64,000 nt of DNA from Chitinophagaceae bacterium (GTDB lineage Bacteria > Bacteroidota > Bacteroidia > Chitinophagales > Chitinophagaceae). The position numbers and the translations under genes were made by a program. The notes under the pieces were generated by a model. It searched no databases. It saw only the letters and a program-made list of their open reading frames with translations, and was not told the DNA's origin. The stretch lies in assembly GCA_903642275.1 (NCBI GenBank), contig CAHJWK010000006.1, positions 1 to 64,000 of the forward strand, read 5' to 3'. Numbering within the stretch: position 1 is the first letter of the stretch; the number at the start of each line of letters is the position of its first letter. Shown here piece by piece: positions 54,647 to 63,526 of this stretch.

Positions 54647-55609
54647 TTATTGATTAAAACTGAATGGATTTTTAACAGCTTTATCAAACTCATTCCATAT
54701 TTCATCAACAATTTCTATGGCAGGCTTTATATTCTTTATTAAAGCGCTTACTTCACCTATTTCGAGTTCACCATCATTCAAATCCCCTTCCAGCATTCCT
54801 TTTTTTGCGCGGCCATGACCTAACAATTCTGCAATTGTTTCTTTAGCAGCACCTTTTGATTCCGCTTCGTTAATCATCGTATAAAAATTATTTTTTAGCA
54901 ACCTTACAGGTATAAGTTTCTTCATACTTAACATGGTATCACCTTCTTTGCTTTTAATAATTGCCTGCTTAAATGATGCATGATTTGAAGCTTCGTCACT
55001 GCATACAAAACGGCTGCCGATTTGCACACCATCAGCGCCTAATATCATAGCTGCAAGCATTTGCCTTCCGGTTGCAATACCACCGGCTGCAAGCAATGGA
55101 ATTTTTACAGCTTCGCGTACCAATGGTATTAACACCATTGTTGTGGTTTCTTCTCTTCCGTTATGGCCGCCTGCTTCAAAACCTTCAGCAACCACTGCAT
55201 CGCAACCTGCATCTTCTGCTTTTAATGCAAATGCACTGCTGCTTACAACATGCACGACTGTAATACCGTGTTGTTTTAATATTGATGTATATTTTTTTGG
55301 ATTACCAGCGCTTGTAAAAACAATTTTAATTTCTTCATCAATTACAGTCTGAATATGCTTTTCAACATCAGGATATATCAACGGAATGTTTACACCAAAA
55401 GGTTTCGATGTTGCTGCTTTACATTTTTGAATATGTTGTTTTAAAACATCAGGATACATGCTGCCGCTGCCCATCAAACCCAAACCACCGGCATTGCTTA
55501 CGGCACTTGCCAGCTTCCATCCACTCGTCCAAACCATACCGGCCTGTACTATTGGATACTGTATGTTGAAGAGTTTGGTTATGCTGTTATTGAACGATGT
55601 GATCATCAA
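54647..55609 (-). CDS. Nitronate monooxygenase / FabK-like FMN enzyme
   Basis: A 320-residue TIM-barrel flavoprotein. It starts LFNIQYPIVQAGMVWTSGWK and has AVSNAGGLGLMGSGSM. The FMN site includes VAEGFEAGGHNG and PLLAAGGIATGRQMLAAMIL, then GADGVQIGSRFVCSDEA. This family covers nitronate monooxygenases and the enoyl-ACP reductase FabK. The H-G-R pattern does not decide between them by eye. It stands between tRNA-Glu and the nucleotidyltransferase, 39 bp from the latter's stop, and may be co-transcribed with it. Confidence 0.88.
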   Translation of the reverse strand: MMITSFNNSITKLFNIQYPIVQAGMVWTSGWKLASAVSNAGGLGLMGSGSMYPDVLKQHIQKCKAATSKPFGVNIPLIYPDVEKHIQTVIDEEIKIVFTSAGNPKKYTSILKQHGITVVHVVSSSAFALKAEDAGCDAVVAEGFEAGGHNGREETTTMVLIPLVREAVKIPLLAAGGIATGRQMLAAMILGADGVQIGSRFVCSDEASNHASFKQAIIKSKEGDTMLSMKKLIPVRLLKNNFYTMINEAESKGAAKETIAELLGHGRAKKGMLEGDLNDGELEIGEVSALIKNIKPAIEIVDEIWNEFDKAVKNPFSFNQ

Positions 55610-55648
55610 CCAAAATAAACAAATGCGCAGATGAATTTAGAATTTATG

Positions 55649-56641
55649 TTACCCAAAATCAAGCTCGGTATTATCACCTATATTTAATGAACGGCTTAAG
55701 CCCTTTACACTGGCATCGCTACCGATGAGCGAGTTATCAATTACCACTTCAAAAAGGTTTGTATAAGAACCGATAATACTGTCACGTATTACAGAATATT
55801 CAAGTTTGGTATTAGGACCGACAGATACATGCGGGCCAACAATAGAATTTTTTAAACGGCAGCCATGTGCTATACTAACCGGCGGTATGATGATTGAATT
55901 TTCAGATTGAATATCTTTATCTATAGTGCCGCCAAATTTTTTTAGCAAGGTGGCATTGCTTTCAAGCAAAGTTTCTTTCTTGCCGCAATCGTACCAATTT
56001 TTTACTTTAAACGATTTAAATTTTGCACCGCGTCTTATCATACAATCTAATGCATCGGTAAGATTATACTCGCCATAACTCTGTATGTTCTGACTGAATA
56101 AATGTTGAATACATTCAAATAAAATAGCAGTATCCTTTATTTTATAAATACCTACAAGCGCCATATTGCTTTTAGGGATGGCAGGTTTTTCAACCACGTG
56201 GTTAATAATGCCTTCGCTGCCTATTTCAGCCACACCAAAGTTGCGCGGATCGTCTACTTTTTTTATGCCAAGCAGGTTATGTTCTGAGGCAATCACTTCT
56301 TCAATGTTGTAATCGCAAATGGTATCGCCAAGCGTAACCATTACTTCATCGTCACCAACAATTGTTTTAGTTAATTCAAGTGCGTGGCCGGTCCCCTGCC
56401 GCTCATTCTGGTAAACAAAATGACAGGTAAGTTCAGGATAGCATTGCAACACATATTCCTGAATTTTTTCACCAAGATAACCTACAATAAAAATAAATTC
56501 ATGTATGCCTGCAGTGTGTAGCTGGTCAACAATAAAGCTTAAAATATTTTTTCCTGCAATTGGTATTAATGCCTTTGGTTGTGTATATGTATGAGGTCGA
56601 AGTTTTGCGCCTGCGCCTGCCACCGGAATTATAGCTTTCAT
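55649..56641 (-). CDS. Sugar-phosphate nucleotidyltransferase with left-handed beta-helix domain
   Basis: A 330-residue enzyme. The N-terminal nucleotidyltransferase domain has AIIPVAGAGAKLRPHTYTQP, the family signature with the nucleotide-binding loop, then KALIPIAGK and VTLGDTICDY (metal-binding Asp). The C-terminal 90 residues form hexapeptide repeats (IIPPVSIAHGCRLKNSIVGP, SVIRDSIIGSYTNLFEVV). It most resembles glucose-1-phosphate thymidylyltransferase or UTP-type enzymes that make sugar nucleotides for surface polysaccharides. The exact substrate cannot be told. It is divergent from guaB. Confidence 0.9.
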   Translation of the reverse strand: MKAIIPVAGAGAKLRPHTYTQPKALIPIAGKNILSFIVDQLHTAGIHEFIFIVGYLGEKIQEYVLQCYPELTCHFVYQNERQGTGHALELTKTIVGDDEVMVTLGDTICDYNIEEVIASEHNLLGIKKVDDPRNFGVAEIGSEGIINHVVEKPAIPKSNMALVGIYKIKDTAILFECIQHLFSQNIQSYGEYNLTDALDCMIRRGAKFKSFKVKNWYDCGKKETLLESNATLLKKFGGTIDKDIQSENSIIIPPVSIAHGCRLKNSIVGPHVSVGPNTKLEYSVIRDSIIGSYTNLFEVVIDNSLIGSDASVKGLSRSLNIGDNTELDFG

Positions 56642-56738
56642 TAGATTAAGTTACAAGCACTTTTAAAAGTGTTATTTATACACTTAAAAGCACTGTGAAA
56701 ATAGCCACTTTATTTTAGTAAGATGCATTAATTGAAAA

Positions 56739-56771
56739 TTTGTTATCTAAAATTTTGCCGCTATATCTTTG
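56739..56771 (+). promoter_or_regulatory. Candidate Bacteroidetes promoter of guaB
   Basis: TTTG at 56739-56742 and TATCTTTG at 56764-56771 match the -33/-7 consensus (TTTG, TAnnTTTG) with 21 bases between. The -7 element ends 3 bp before the guaB ATG at 56775, which would give an almost leaderless message. Confidence 0.5.
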
Positions 56772-56774
56772 CAC

Positions 56775-58274
56775 ATGGCAACGATAAATAAAGTTCCACT
56801 ACAAAAATCTCAACAATCCCGTTTTTTTGGTGAAGGCTTAACGTTTGATGACGTGCTGCTTATGCCTGCATATAGCCAGGTGCTTCCCCGTGAAACTGAT
56901 CTTACCACACGGCTTACAAAAACATTAAAGCTAAATATTCCAATGCTATCTGCGGCTATGGATACGGTTACAGAAGCCAACCTTGCAATTGCTTTGGCAA
57001 GAGAAGGCGGCGTAGGCATATTGCATAAAAATATGAGCATTGAAAGGCAAGCAGAACTGGTAAGAAAAGTAAAGCGCAGTGAAAGCGGGTTAATCATTGA
57101 TCCCATTACATTACTTGCGGATGCTACGATTGGCGATGCTTTAAAGCTGATGAAGGAAAATAAGATTGGCGGTATTCCAATAGTTGACAAAACTAATACG
57201 CTTGTTGGTATTCTTACCAACCGTGATTTACGATTTGAAACCGATAAGCAAAAAAAGGTAAGCAATGTGATGACCAGGGAAAACCTGATTATAGCGCCCG
57301 ATGGAACTGATCTCAAAAAAGCAGAAATTATTTTACATAAATACAAAATTGAAAAGTTGCCTGTAGTAAACAAAGCAGGTAAGCTTGTTGGGTTGATTAC
57401 ATACCGCGATATACTTCAGCTGAAAAATTTTCCTAATGCTATTAAAGATGAGTTTGGAAGATTGTTTGTTGGTGCTGCGCTTGGTATCACAAAAGATATA
57501 AATGATCGTGCCACTGCACTTATGCATGTAGGTGTTGATGTGGTTACACTTGATAGTGCGCATGGTCATAGCAAAGGCGTTATCAGTGCATTAAAATCAT
57601 TAAAAAAGAACTTTAAAAACCTTCAGGTGATTGCAGGTAATATAGGTACTGCTGCAGGTGCAAAGGCACTGGCAGAAGCTGGTGCAGATGCTATAAAAGT
57701 TGGCATTGGACCAGGTTCTATTTGTACCACACGTATTGTTGCAGGTGCAGGTGTTCCACAGTTAACCGCAATTATGCAGGCTGTTTCTGTTTTAAAAGAT
57801 ATGAATGTGCCTTTAATTGCTGATGGTGGAATACGTTATACAGGTGATATGGTAAAAGCACTTGCCGCAGGTGCAGACAGTGTAATGATGGGAAGCGTTT
57901 TTGCAGGTACAGAAGAAAGCCCCGGCGAAACAATTATTTATGAAGCCCGCAAGTTTAAAGAATACCGTGGTATGGGTAGCATAGCAGCAATGGCGCAAGG
58001 CAGTAGCGACCGTTATTTTCAGGATGTGGAAGATGGATTAAAAAAATTGGTGCCTGAAGGCATTGAAGGCCGAGTAGCCTATAAAGGCCATTTAAGTGAG
58101 GTTGTAACGCAATATACCGGCGGTTTACGTGCAGGCATGGGTTATTGCGGTGCTAAAACAATCAACGATTTACAAAAAGCTACTTTCATAAAAATAACAA
58201 ATGCCGGTATGCGTGAAAGCCATGCACATGATATTGAAATTACAAGAGAGGCACCTAATTATAGCAGGATATAG
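56775..58274 (+). CDS. guaB: Inosine-5'-monophosphate dehydrogenase
   Basis: A 499-residue enzyme catalysing the NAD-dependent conversion of IMP to XMP, the committed step of GMP synthesis. It has the N-terminal signature [20 protein letters not shown] and two CBS domains between about residues 105 and 220. The catalytic loop is [20 protein letters not shown], with the active Cys, and the flap region reads [13 protein letters not shown]. The ATG at 56775 is used instead of the TTG two codons upstream. It is convergent with the DoxX-like gene, 15 bp away. Confidence 0.97.
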   Translation: MATINKVPLQKSQQSRFFGEGLTFDDVLLMPAYSQVLPRETDLTTRLTKTLKLNIPMLSAAMDTVTEANLAIALAREGGVGILHKNMSIERQAELVRKVKRSESGLIIDPITLLADATIGDALKLMKENKIGGIPIVDKTNTLVGILTNRDLRFETDKQKKVSNVMTRENLIIAPDGTDLKKAEIILHKYKIEKLPVVNKAGKLVGLITYRDILQLKNFPNAIKDEFGRLFVGAALGITKDINDRATALMHVGVDVVTLDSAHGHSKGVISALKSLKKNFKNLQVIAGNIGTAAGAKALAEAGADAIKVGIGPGSICTTRIVAGAGVPQLTAIMQAVSVLKDMNVPLIADGGIRYTGDMVKALAAGADSVMMGSVFAGTEESPGETIIYEARKFKEYRGMGSIAAMAQGSSDRYFQDVEDGLKKLVPEGIEGRVAYKGHLSEVVTQYTGGLRAGMGYCGAKTINDLQKATFIKITNAGMRESHAHDIEITREAPNYSRI

Positions 58275-58289
58275 TTGCAGTAAATTTAA

Positions 58290-58670
58290 TCAAACATAAC
58301 TCTTGCGTGTATAAATCCATGCCCACCAGATCAATAAAAATTGTAATGGTAGTCTAAATATTGTCAACCAGAAATAGGGGCTATTGCTCCTGTAATAATT
58401 AATTAACATCTGAACGTTTGCAGGGTAAACTGCAACTAATAGTAAAATAATTCCCCAGGCTGCAAAACGTCTTGAAGATTTTGGCAAAAGCAAAATGCCA
58501 AATAGTAACTCAAATGCACCGCTAACGTTATTAAGTAATAATTTGTATGGCAACCATGATGGCATAATAGAAATATAACCGGCAGGATGAACAAAATGAT
58601 TAATACCAGCTGCAATGTATAAAGCAGCCATCAGGTATAAGCTAATTATTTTAATAAGATTTTGCACCAA
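58290..58670 (-). CDS. DoxX-like small membrane protein
   Basis: A 126-residue protein with four hydrophobic segments. It starts LIKIISLYLMAALYIAAGIN, followed by HFVHPAGYISIMPSWLP, a pattern seen in DoxX/DoxD-like proteins (AGxxHF). The later GAFELLFGILLLPKSSRRFA and IILLLVAVYPANVQML are typical of the group. Function in bacteria is poorly defined and it probably resides in the inner membrane. It is convergent with guaB. Confidence 0.85.
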   Translation of the reverse strand: MVQNLIKIISLYLMAALYIAAGINHFVHPAGYISIMPSWLPYKLLLNNVSGAFELLFGILLLPKSSRRFAAWGIILLLVAVYPANVQMLINYYRSNSPYFWLTIFRLPLQFLLIWWAWIYTRKSYV

Positions 58671-58676
58671 TATTGA

Positions 58677-58911
58677 TTAACCGTTCAACTTCCTCTTTTG
58701 ATTTTCTGCATATAAATCAAGGTGCAGCCGGCTGCGCTTACCCGCCACTTTATCTAAAGGAATATTTAAACCTTGACGTTTTGGGTCGCTTAAAATTACC
58801 CAGCCATTTCCGGTGGATACTTTGGTTGACAGTGTAATGCCTCCCGCCAGAAAGCAAGCATTTTATCAACTTCAAAACAACGTACAACAATAGAACCATT
58901 TTCACTTGAAT
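58677..58911 (-). pseudogene. Remnant of a VOC/glyoxalase-superfamily protein
   Basis: Two frames on the minus strand carry the pieces. VVRCFEVDKMLAFWREALH resembles the common VOC start, with its DxxxLAxFWxxAL pattern. After a shift, VSTGNGWVILSDPKRQGLNI, then SRLHLDLYAENQKRKLNG, matches the WVILSDPxG and RLHLDL motifs. There is no complete frame or start. It fills most of the 321-bp gap between the DoxX-like gene and namZ. I read it as a decayed gene or a local sequencing fault. Confidence 0.6.
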
Positions 58912-58991
58912 AAAGCTAAGCAGTTTAAATATAAGGTTCTTAAAATTAAATTTCTATATCAATATTCAATTTAGCGTAATAATTTTATTCA

Positions 58992-60245
58992 ATGAAATTC
59001 AGCACTACTTTCATTCTGCTCATTTGCATACTTAAATTTTCTGTTGCACAGGATACTGCCAAACAAATCATTCCCGGTGCTAACAGGATGGATGTATATG
59101 TGCCATTATTAAAAGGTAAAAACGTAGGCGTTTTTGCAAACCAGACGTCAGTTATAGATAAAGCCAATCTGATTGACACATTACTGAAACAAGGCATCAG
59201 TATAACAAAAATATTTACACCTGAACATGGGTTTCGCGGTAATGCAGATGCAGGTGCACAAACAACTAATGATGTTGATTCAGCCACGCATATTCCTATT
59301 GTTTCTTTATATGGAAAAAAATTAAAGCCAACCGCAGAAGATTTCAAGAACGTTGATGTATTGCTGTTCGATATACAGGATGTTGGCGTTCGGTTTTACA
59401 CATATATTTCTTCGCTGCAATACTTTATGGAAGCAGCTTTTGAAAACAGCAAGCCGCTGATGATTTTAGATCGTCCTGATCCAAATGGTTTTTATGTGGA
59501 TGGGCCTGTGCTTGATACAAATTATAAAAGCTTTATCGGCATGCAGCCGGTTCCTGTTGTATATGGAATGACCATTGGCGAATATGCGCGTATGCTTGCC
59601 GGTGAAGATTGGTTCACATCTGATGCGGCAAATAAGAAATATGATTACTATAAAACATCAGCACAAAATTCTGCAGATACGCCATTTCATTTTTTGGTTA
59701 TTAAGTGCGAAAAATATGATCATAACAGCAAATATCAATTACCGGCAAAACCTTCTCCTAATTTGATTGATATGAAATCAGTTTACTGGTATCCTTCTAC
59801 CTGTTTTTTTGAAGGCACCAACATTAGTGAAGGCAGGGGCAGTGATAAACCTTTTGAAATATTTGGCGCACCATCTTTACCAAAAAATATGTATGCCTTT
59901 GTACCAATTGCAAAACAGGGAGCAACAGCACCTAAATATGTAAACCGGATTTGTTATGGCTGGAATGTAAAAGATAGTGTTTCATCTTTAACAGATAATA
60001 AACTGCATTTAAAATATTTGATTGAAGCGTATAAATTATATCTAAACAAAGACAGCTTTTTTATCAAGCCAAAAACAAATAAAGCAACCGATTATTTTTT
60101 TAATAAGCTCGCCGGCAATGCAATCTTTATGCAGCAATTAATTGAAGGAAAATCAGAAGATGAAATTCGTGCAAGCTGGCAACCGGCACTGAGTGCATTT
60201 AAACAAGTCAGAAAAAAATATTTGTTGTATAATGACTTTGAATAA
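58992..60245 (+). CDS. namZ: Exo-beta-N-acetylmuramidase NamZ-like (DUF1343)
   Basis: A 417-residue protein with a short signal peptide (TTFILLICILKFSVAQ). Family-specific motifs are VGVFANQTSVIDKANLIDTL, ITKIFTPEHGFRGNADAGAQ, VLLFDIQDVGVRFYTYISSL and STCFFEGTNISEGRGSDKPF. Members of this family release N-acetylmuramic acid from peptidoglycan fragments, so a periplasmic wall-recycling role is expected. Its stop overlaps the fmt start by one base (TAATG), so fmt is probably co-transcribed. Confidence 0.9.
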   Translation: MKFSTTFILLICILKFSVAQDTAKQIIPGANRMDVYVPLLKGKNVGVFANQTSVIDKANLIDTLLKQGISITKIFTPEHGFRGNADAGAQTTNDVDSATHIPIVSLYGKKLKPTAEDFKNVDVLLFDIQDVGVRFYTYISSLQYFMEAAFENSKPLMILDRPDPNGFYVDGPVLDTNYKSFIGMQPVPVVYGMTIGEYARMLAGEDWFTSDAANKKYDYYKTSAQNSADTPFHFLVIKCEKYDHNSKYQLPAKPSPNLIDMKSVYWYPSTCFFEGTNISEGRGSDKPFEIFGAPSLPKNMYAFVPIAKQGATAPKYVNRICYGWNVKDSVSSLTDNKLHLKYLIEAYKLYLNKDSFFIKPKTNKATDYFFNKLAGNAIFMQQLIEGKSEDEIRASWQPALSAFKQVRKKYLLYNDFE

Positions 60246-61246
60246 TGAATAAGGAAGAATTAATAATTAATAATCAACAACTAACAATCAATAGCCAACA
60301 GTCAGCTAAAAATAGTCAACTGAAAATTGTTTTCATGGGTACGCCTGAGTTTGCCGTTGCATCTTTAGATGCTTTGGTGAATGCAGGTTATTACATTGTT
60401 GGTGTAATAACTGCACCGGATAAACCTTCCGGCCGTAGTATGCAAATGAATGAAAGCGCTGTAAAAAAATATGCAGTTGAACATAAATTAAAAATTCTTC
60501 AGCCAGAAAAATTAAAGAACCCGGATTTTATAAGTGAACTAAAGTTGTTGAATGCAGATGTGCAGGTGGTGGTTGCTTTTCGCATGTTGCCGGAAATTGT
60601 CTGGAACATGCCGCCGTTAGGTACCATTAATGTACATGCTTCTTTGCTGCCGCAATATCGGGGCGCAGCACCCATAAATTGGACAATTATTAATGGAGAA
60701 ACTGAAACAGGTATTACCACTTTTAAGTTGCAACAGGAAATTGATACAGGTAATATTTTATTGCAGAAAAAAGTTTCAATCAGTGAAAATGAAACAGCTG
60801 GTGAACTGCATGATGCTTTGAAAGAATTGGGTGCTCAGCTTATTGTAAAAACAATGCATCAAATTGAAGAAGAAAATATTGTTGAACAACCGCAACAGTC
60901 AACAGTCAACGGTCGACAGTCAACTGATTTAAAACATGCACCTAAAATTTTTACTGAAACCTGTAAAATAGACTGGAATAAAAATGCTGATGACATCAAT
61001 AATTTAATCCGTGGCTTATCACCTTACCCAACTGCATTTACTAATTTGTATGATAAGATATTGAAAATTTATTCAGGTGAAAAGGAAATCATTAATCATC
61101 AACTGCTAATTGGAGATGTTCAATCTGATAACAAAACATACTTAAAATTTGCATGTGCTGATGGCTTTATTAATTGCACGGATATTCAACTACAAGGCAA
61201 GAAACGTATGAAAGTCGAAGATTTTTTACGTGGCTACAAAGTTTAA
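60245..61246 (+). CDS. fmt: Methionyl-tRNA formyltransferase
   Basis: A 333-residue enzyme that formylates initiator Met-tRNA using 10-formyltetrahydrofolate. Conserved regions are IVFMGTPEFAVASLDALV, the HASLLPQYRGAAPINWTIIN catalytic segment, and a C-terminal OB-like domain. Two oddities stand out. About 26 Asn/Gln/Ser-rich residues precede the usual start (INNQQLTINSQQSAKNSQ). An extra stretch QPQQSTVNGRQSTD sits between domains near residue 220. Both come from repeats of an AGTCAAC-like heptamer in the DNA. The enzyme core looks intact. Confidence 0.95.
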   Translation: MNKEELIINNQQLTINSQQSAKNSQLKIVFMGTPEFAVASLDALVNAGYYIVGVITAPDKPSGRSMQMNESAVKKYAVEHKLKILQPEKLKNPDFISELKLLNADVQVVVAFRMLPEIVWNMPPLGTINVHASLLPQYRGAAPINWTIINGETETGITTFKLQQEIDTGNILLQKKVSISENETAGELHDALKELGAQLIVKTMHQIEEENIVEQPQQSTVNGRQSTDLKHAPKIFTETCKIDWNKNADDINNLIRGLSPYPTAFTNLYDKILKIYSGEKEIINHQLLIGDVQSDNKTYLKFACADGFINCTDIQLQGKKRMKVEDFLRGYKV

Positions 61247-61276
61247 CTGTCCTGTATTTCAGATGCAGGACAGTTA
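61245..61276. terminator. Hairpin between fmt and the convergent small gene
   Basis: TAACTGTCCTG and CAGGACAGTTA form an 11-bp stem with an 11-base loop right at the fmt stop. The T tract is poor on both strands. It may act as a bidirectional terminator between convergent genes. Confidence 0.55.
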
Positions 61277-61282
61277 TTAAAA

Positions 61283-61489
61283 TTATTCAGTTAGTGAACC
61301 TGTTTTCAAATGATGTGCAAGTTTTTCAGCTTTTGCTTTAGCAGTCTTTTCATCTTCAGCATGTATTATTGCCCAGATGGTGTCGCCGGTTTGTTCTTCT
61401 AAAAATGTATCATTGGAAGGTATTTCTTCTTTTGTTGGCTTAACAGATTTTACTTCATACTTAATTAATTCTACACGAAACTTTTGCAT
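61283..61489 (-). CDS. Small conserved-type protein, unknown (68 aa)
   Basis: A short soluble protein beginning MQKFRVELIKYEVKSVKPTK. It continues with TFLEEQTGDTIWAIIHAEDE, then KTAKAKAEKLAHHLKTGSL. The layout is a beta-strand-rich first half and an Ala/Lys-rich helix at the end. The ATG at 61489 is preferred over one eight codons upstream because the protein then starts with the charged strand. Function unknown. It is 39 bp downstream of the small membrane protein on the same strand. Confidence 0.7.
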   Translation of the reverse strand: MQKFRVELIKYEVKSVKPTKEEIPSNDTFLEEQTGDTIWAIIHAEDEKTAKAKAEKLAHHLKTGSLTE

Positions 61490-61528
61490 AATATGTTTTA
61501 CAAAATTAAGCATAAGCCTTGCCAGAAT

Positions 61529-61678
61529 TTACATTAGTTGCATACCTAAAGCGAAGTTGGTTACAATGCCGGGGAAAGCCATCCATAATAATTGCGGATA
61601 AAAAACAATGAACAAAATTTCTATTCCAATCCATAATAAAAACTGCATCCAGTAATATCTTGAAGACTTGCGTTGCAT
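61529..61678 (-). CDS. Small two-helix membrane protein (49 aa)
   Basis: The ATG at 61678 opens a 49-residue frame. It starts MQRKSSRYYWMQFLLWIGIE and continues ILFIVFYPQLLWMAF, then PGIVTNFALGMQLM. A positively charged start followed by two hydrophobic stretches is the shape of a small inner-membrane protein. A longer frame in another register covers the same bases but has a mixed, implausible composition. No family is recognised. It lies between a TSUP permease gene and a small soluble protein, all on the minus strand. Confidence 0.6.
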   Translation of the reverse strand: MQRKSSRYYWMQFLLWIGIEILFIVFYPQLLWMAFPGIVTNFALGMQLM

Positions 61679-61723
61679 TCCGGTTGTTTTTACAAAAATA
61701 AGTTTTGAATAAACGCTGCAAAA

Positions 61724-62095
61724 TTATTTATCAATAAAAAGCATTTTAATTGCCAGCACCAATAAAAGCGTTCCGAAAACTTTGCGCAGTGTTTCCTGCG
61801 AAATAGATAGCGCCAGCTTGCTGCCAAAGAAGCCGCCAATAATAAATGCAGCAGAAACTATCAGCACTACTTTAATATCTACAAAACCTTGTTTATAATA
61901 ATTCATTGCGGCCAGAATACCTACCGGCAACAACAAAATTCCAAGCGATGTGCCTTGTGCCTCTTTCTGACTAAAACTTAAAAAATATACCAGTGCCGGA
62001 ATAATTATAACTCCTCCTCCAACGCCAACTAGGCCTGCTAAAATTCCGGCAGCGAGGCCAACAAGTAATAATACGGTAAGTGTATAAGCGCTCAT
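61724..62095 (-). CDS. TSUP/TauE-SafE family membrane protein, half-length
   Basis: A 123-residue protein with four membrane segments. The typical first motif reads LVGLAAGILAGLVGVGGGVI, then IIPALVYFLSFSQKEAQGTS. Full-length TSUP sulfite or sulfoacetate exporters have two such halves. Single-half versions are known and presumably dimerise. A GSKLALSISQETLRKVFGTL segment, also common in the family, ends it. Its start overlaps the pyrophosphatase stop by one base, so it is coupled to ppa. Confidence 0.9.
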   Translation of the reverse strand: MSAYTLTVLLLVGLAAGILAGLVGVGGGVIIIPALVYFLSFSQKEAQGTSLGILLLPVGILAAMNYYKQGFVDIKVVLIVSAAFIIGGFFGSKLALSISQETLRKVFGTLLLVLAIKMLFIDK

Positions 62096-62640
62096 TATTT
62101 TTCTATAAATTTTTCTTTGTATAAGTGTATAGCATCTGTAATTACATCAAGCGCTTTTGCCTTATCACCAAACTCTTCTACTTTAACAGCTTTCTTTTCA
62201 AGTGTTTTATATTCTTCAAAAAAATGACGCAGCTCATCAAAAAAATGCTTCGGTAATTCTTCAATATTATTGTAATGATTTACACCAGGATCATTATTGG
62301 CAACTGCAATTATCTTATCATCTGAATCACCGGCATCAATCATTTGCATAACGCCGATAACCTTTGCATCCATCAACGTTAACGGTTGAACCGGCAAAGA
62401 AGTTATTACTAAAATATCAAGCGGATCTTTATCATCGCCATAAGTCTGTGGAATAAAACCATAGTTAACAGGATAATAAAAAGACGAATAAATAACACGG
62501 TCTAACTTAAGCAAGCCGCTTGGTTTATCAATTTCATATTTACAACGGGAGCCTTGCGAAATTTCTATAACTGCTGTTACAATTCTTGGAGCTTTTTCGC
62601 CATAAGATACTCCATGCCACGGATGCAAAACAGTTGACAT
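62095..62640 (-). CDS. ppa: Inorganic pyrophosphatase (family I)
   Basis: A 181-residue soluble pyrophosphatase that hydrolyses PPi to drive biosynthesis. Visible features are EISQGSRCKYEIDKPSGLLK, corresponding to the family's E-x-x-K-G-S-x-x-K-Y-E element with Gln in place of the usual Lys, then YPVNYGFIPQTYGDDKDPLD with the metal-binding aspartates, and VIGVMQMIDAGDSDDKIIAV. Length is normal. It is co-transcribed with the downstream TSUP gene. Confidence 0.95.
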   Translation of the reverse strand: MSTVLHPWHGVSYGEKAPRIVTAVIEISQGSRCKYEIDKPSGLLKLDRVIYSSFYYPVNYGFIPQTYGDDKDPLDILVITSLPVQPLTLMDAKVIGVMQMIDAGDSDDKIIAVANNDPGVNHYNNIEELPKHFFDELRHFFEEYKTLEKKAVKVEEFGDKAKALDVITDAIHLYKEKFIEK

Positions 62641-62737
62641 ACTATAATTTTTGCAAACTTAATTTTAAAGCAGCATAGTTAGTAATGAAAGTTCAAAAAT
62701 GGATACGTATAAATCCTGATTTGATTTGTGTAGCGGC

Positions 62738-63115
62738 TTATAAAAATTTCACCATACCTGAACCAAGCAATACTGCAGCAACACCAACAACAAAACTGGA
62801 TATTGTATAAATTGAAAATAAAAGATAATTGCCGTTGCGCAGCAGGTTCATATTTTCGTTTGCAAAAGTGCTGAAGGTGGTAAAGCCACCACAAAAACCT
62901 GTAGTTAATGCAATGCGCCAGTCTGGCGACATCATATTATTTTTATCCGCAATTGCATTAAATAAGCCAATTAAAAAACAACCAATAATGTTTACTGTAA
63001 AAGTGCCTGCAGGAAAATTTATAAAACCTACATCAACAAATTTTTTTTGAACAGCATATCTTAACACACCACCAAAACCGCTGCCTGCAAAAACAATTAA
63101 AGCTGTTTTCATCAA
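62738..63115 (-). CDS. crcB: Fluoride channel CrcB/Fluc
   Basis: A 125-residue protein with four membrane segments that forms dual-topology dimers exporting fluoride. Signature motifs are FAGSGFGGVLRYAVQKKF, IGCFLIGLFNA and TGFCGGFTTFSTFANENM, the last containing the pore Phe and Thr/Ser track. It starts directly after the lipoprotein stop at 63116. No fluoride riboswitch can be identified near it. The 97-bp gap to ppa shows nothing. Confidence 0.93.
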   Translation of the reverse strand: MMKTALIVFAGSGFGGVLRYAVQKKFVDVGFINFPAGTFTVNIIGCFLIGLFNAIADKNNMMSPDWRIALTTGFCGGFTTFSTFANENMNLLRNGNYLLFSIYTISSFVVGVAAVLLGSGMVKFL

Positions 63116-63526
63116 TCAAAGATTTCCGTTGAAAGTATATTTAAAATCTACCAGCCATTTACCATTGCGTTGCACCACTTTTACCTTACGTGCAAACTGA
63201 TCATAAGAATTCTTATAATTAATGATATGCATGGTATCATTAACCGCAGCATCTTCATTTATAATAATGGATGAAGCAGCGTAAGCATGTTTATCATCAT
63301 CTTTTTTTAAATCGTAATCCCGTTTTATTTTTAATAAATCTTTTTGGTTTTCGTTGTCATCAATCATATAACCAGCCGCTTTTTTAAAATCTCCTTTCAG
63401 ACATCCATCAATAAATTCACTGCCACCTTCCAGTGGTGTTGATGCTGAGGGATATTGCTGAAAATTGCAACTGCTTAAATAAAAAATTATAGCAACATAG
63501 TAGAAATAATATTTGAAAATTTTCAT
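63116..63526 (-). CDS. Lipoprotein of unknown function, DUF4878-like layout
   Basis: Starting at ATG 63526 the protein has a lipoprotein signal (YYFYYVAIIFYLSSCNFQQY) with the lipobox Cys. A domain of about 110 residues follows: LEGGSEFIDGCLKGDFKKAA, then DYDLKKDDDKHAYAASSIII and VVQRNGKWLVDFKYTF at the end. The closing pattern K-V-x-x-x-x-G-x-W-x-V-D-F is typical of small NTF2-like/DUF4878 lipoproteins. The frame extends to 63679, but the extra 51 residues precede the signal peptide and are unlikely to be translated. It abuts crcB. Confidence 0.8.
   Translation of the reverse strand: MKIFKYYFYYVAIIFYLSSCNFQQYPSASTPLEGGSEFIDGCLKGDFKKAAGYMIDDNENQKDLLKIKRDYDLKKDDDKHAYAASSIIINEDAAVNDTMHIINYKNSYDQFARKVKVVQRNGKWLVDFKYTFNGNL

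Noticed and set aside
61506-61721. A 71-residue frame overlapping the small membrane protein
   Set aside because: Its composition is mixed and implausible. The 49-residue frame on the same strand reads as a proper two-helix membrane protein.
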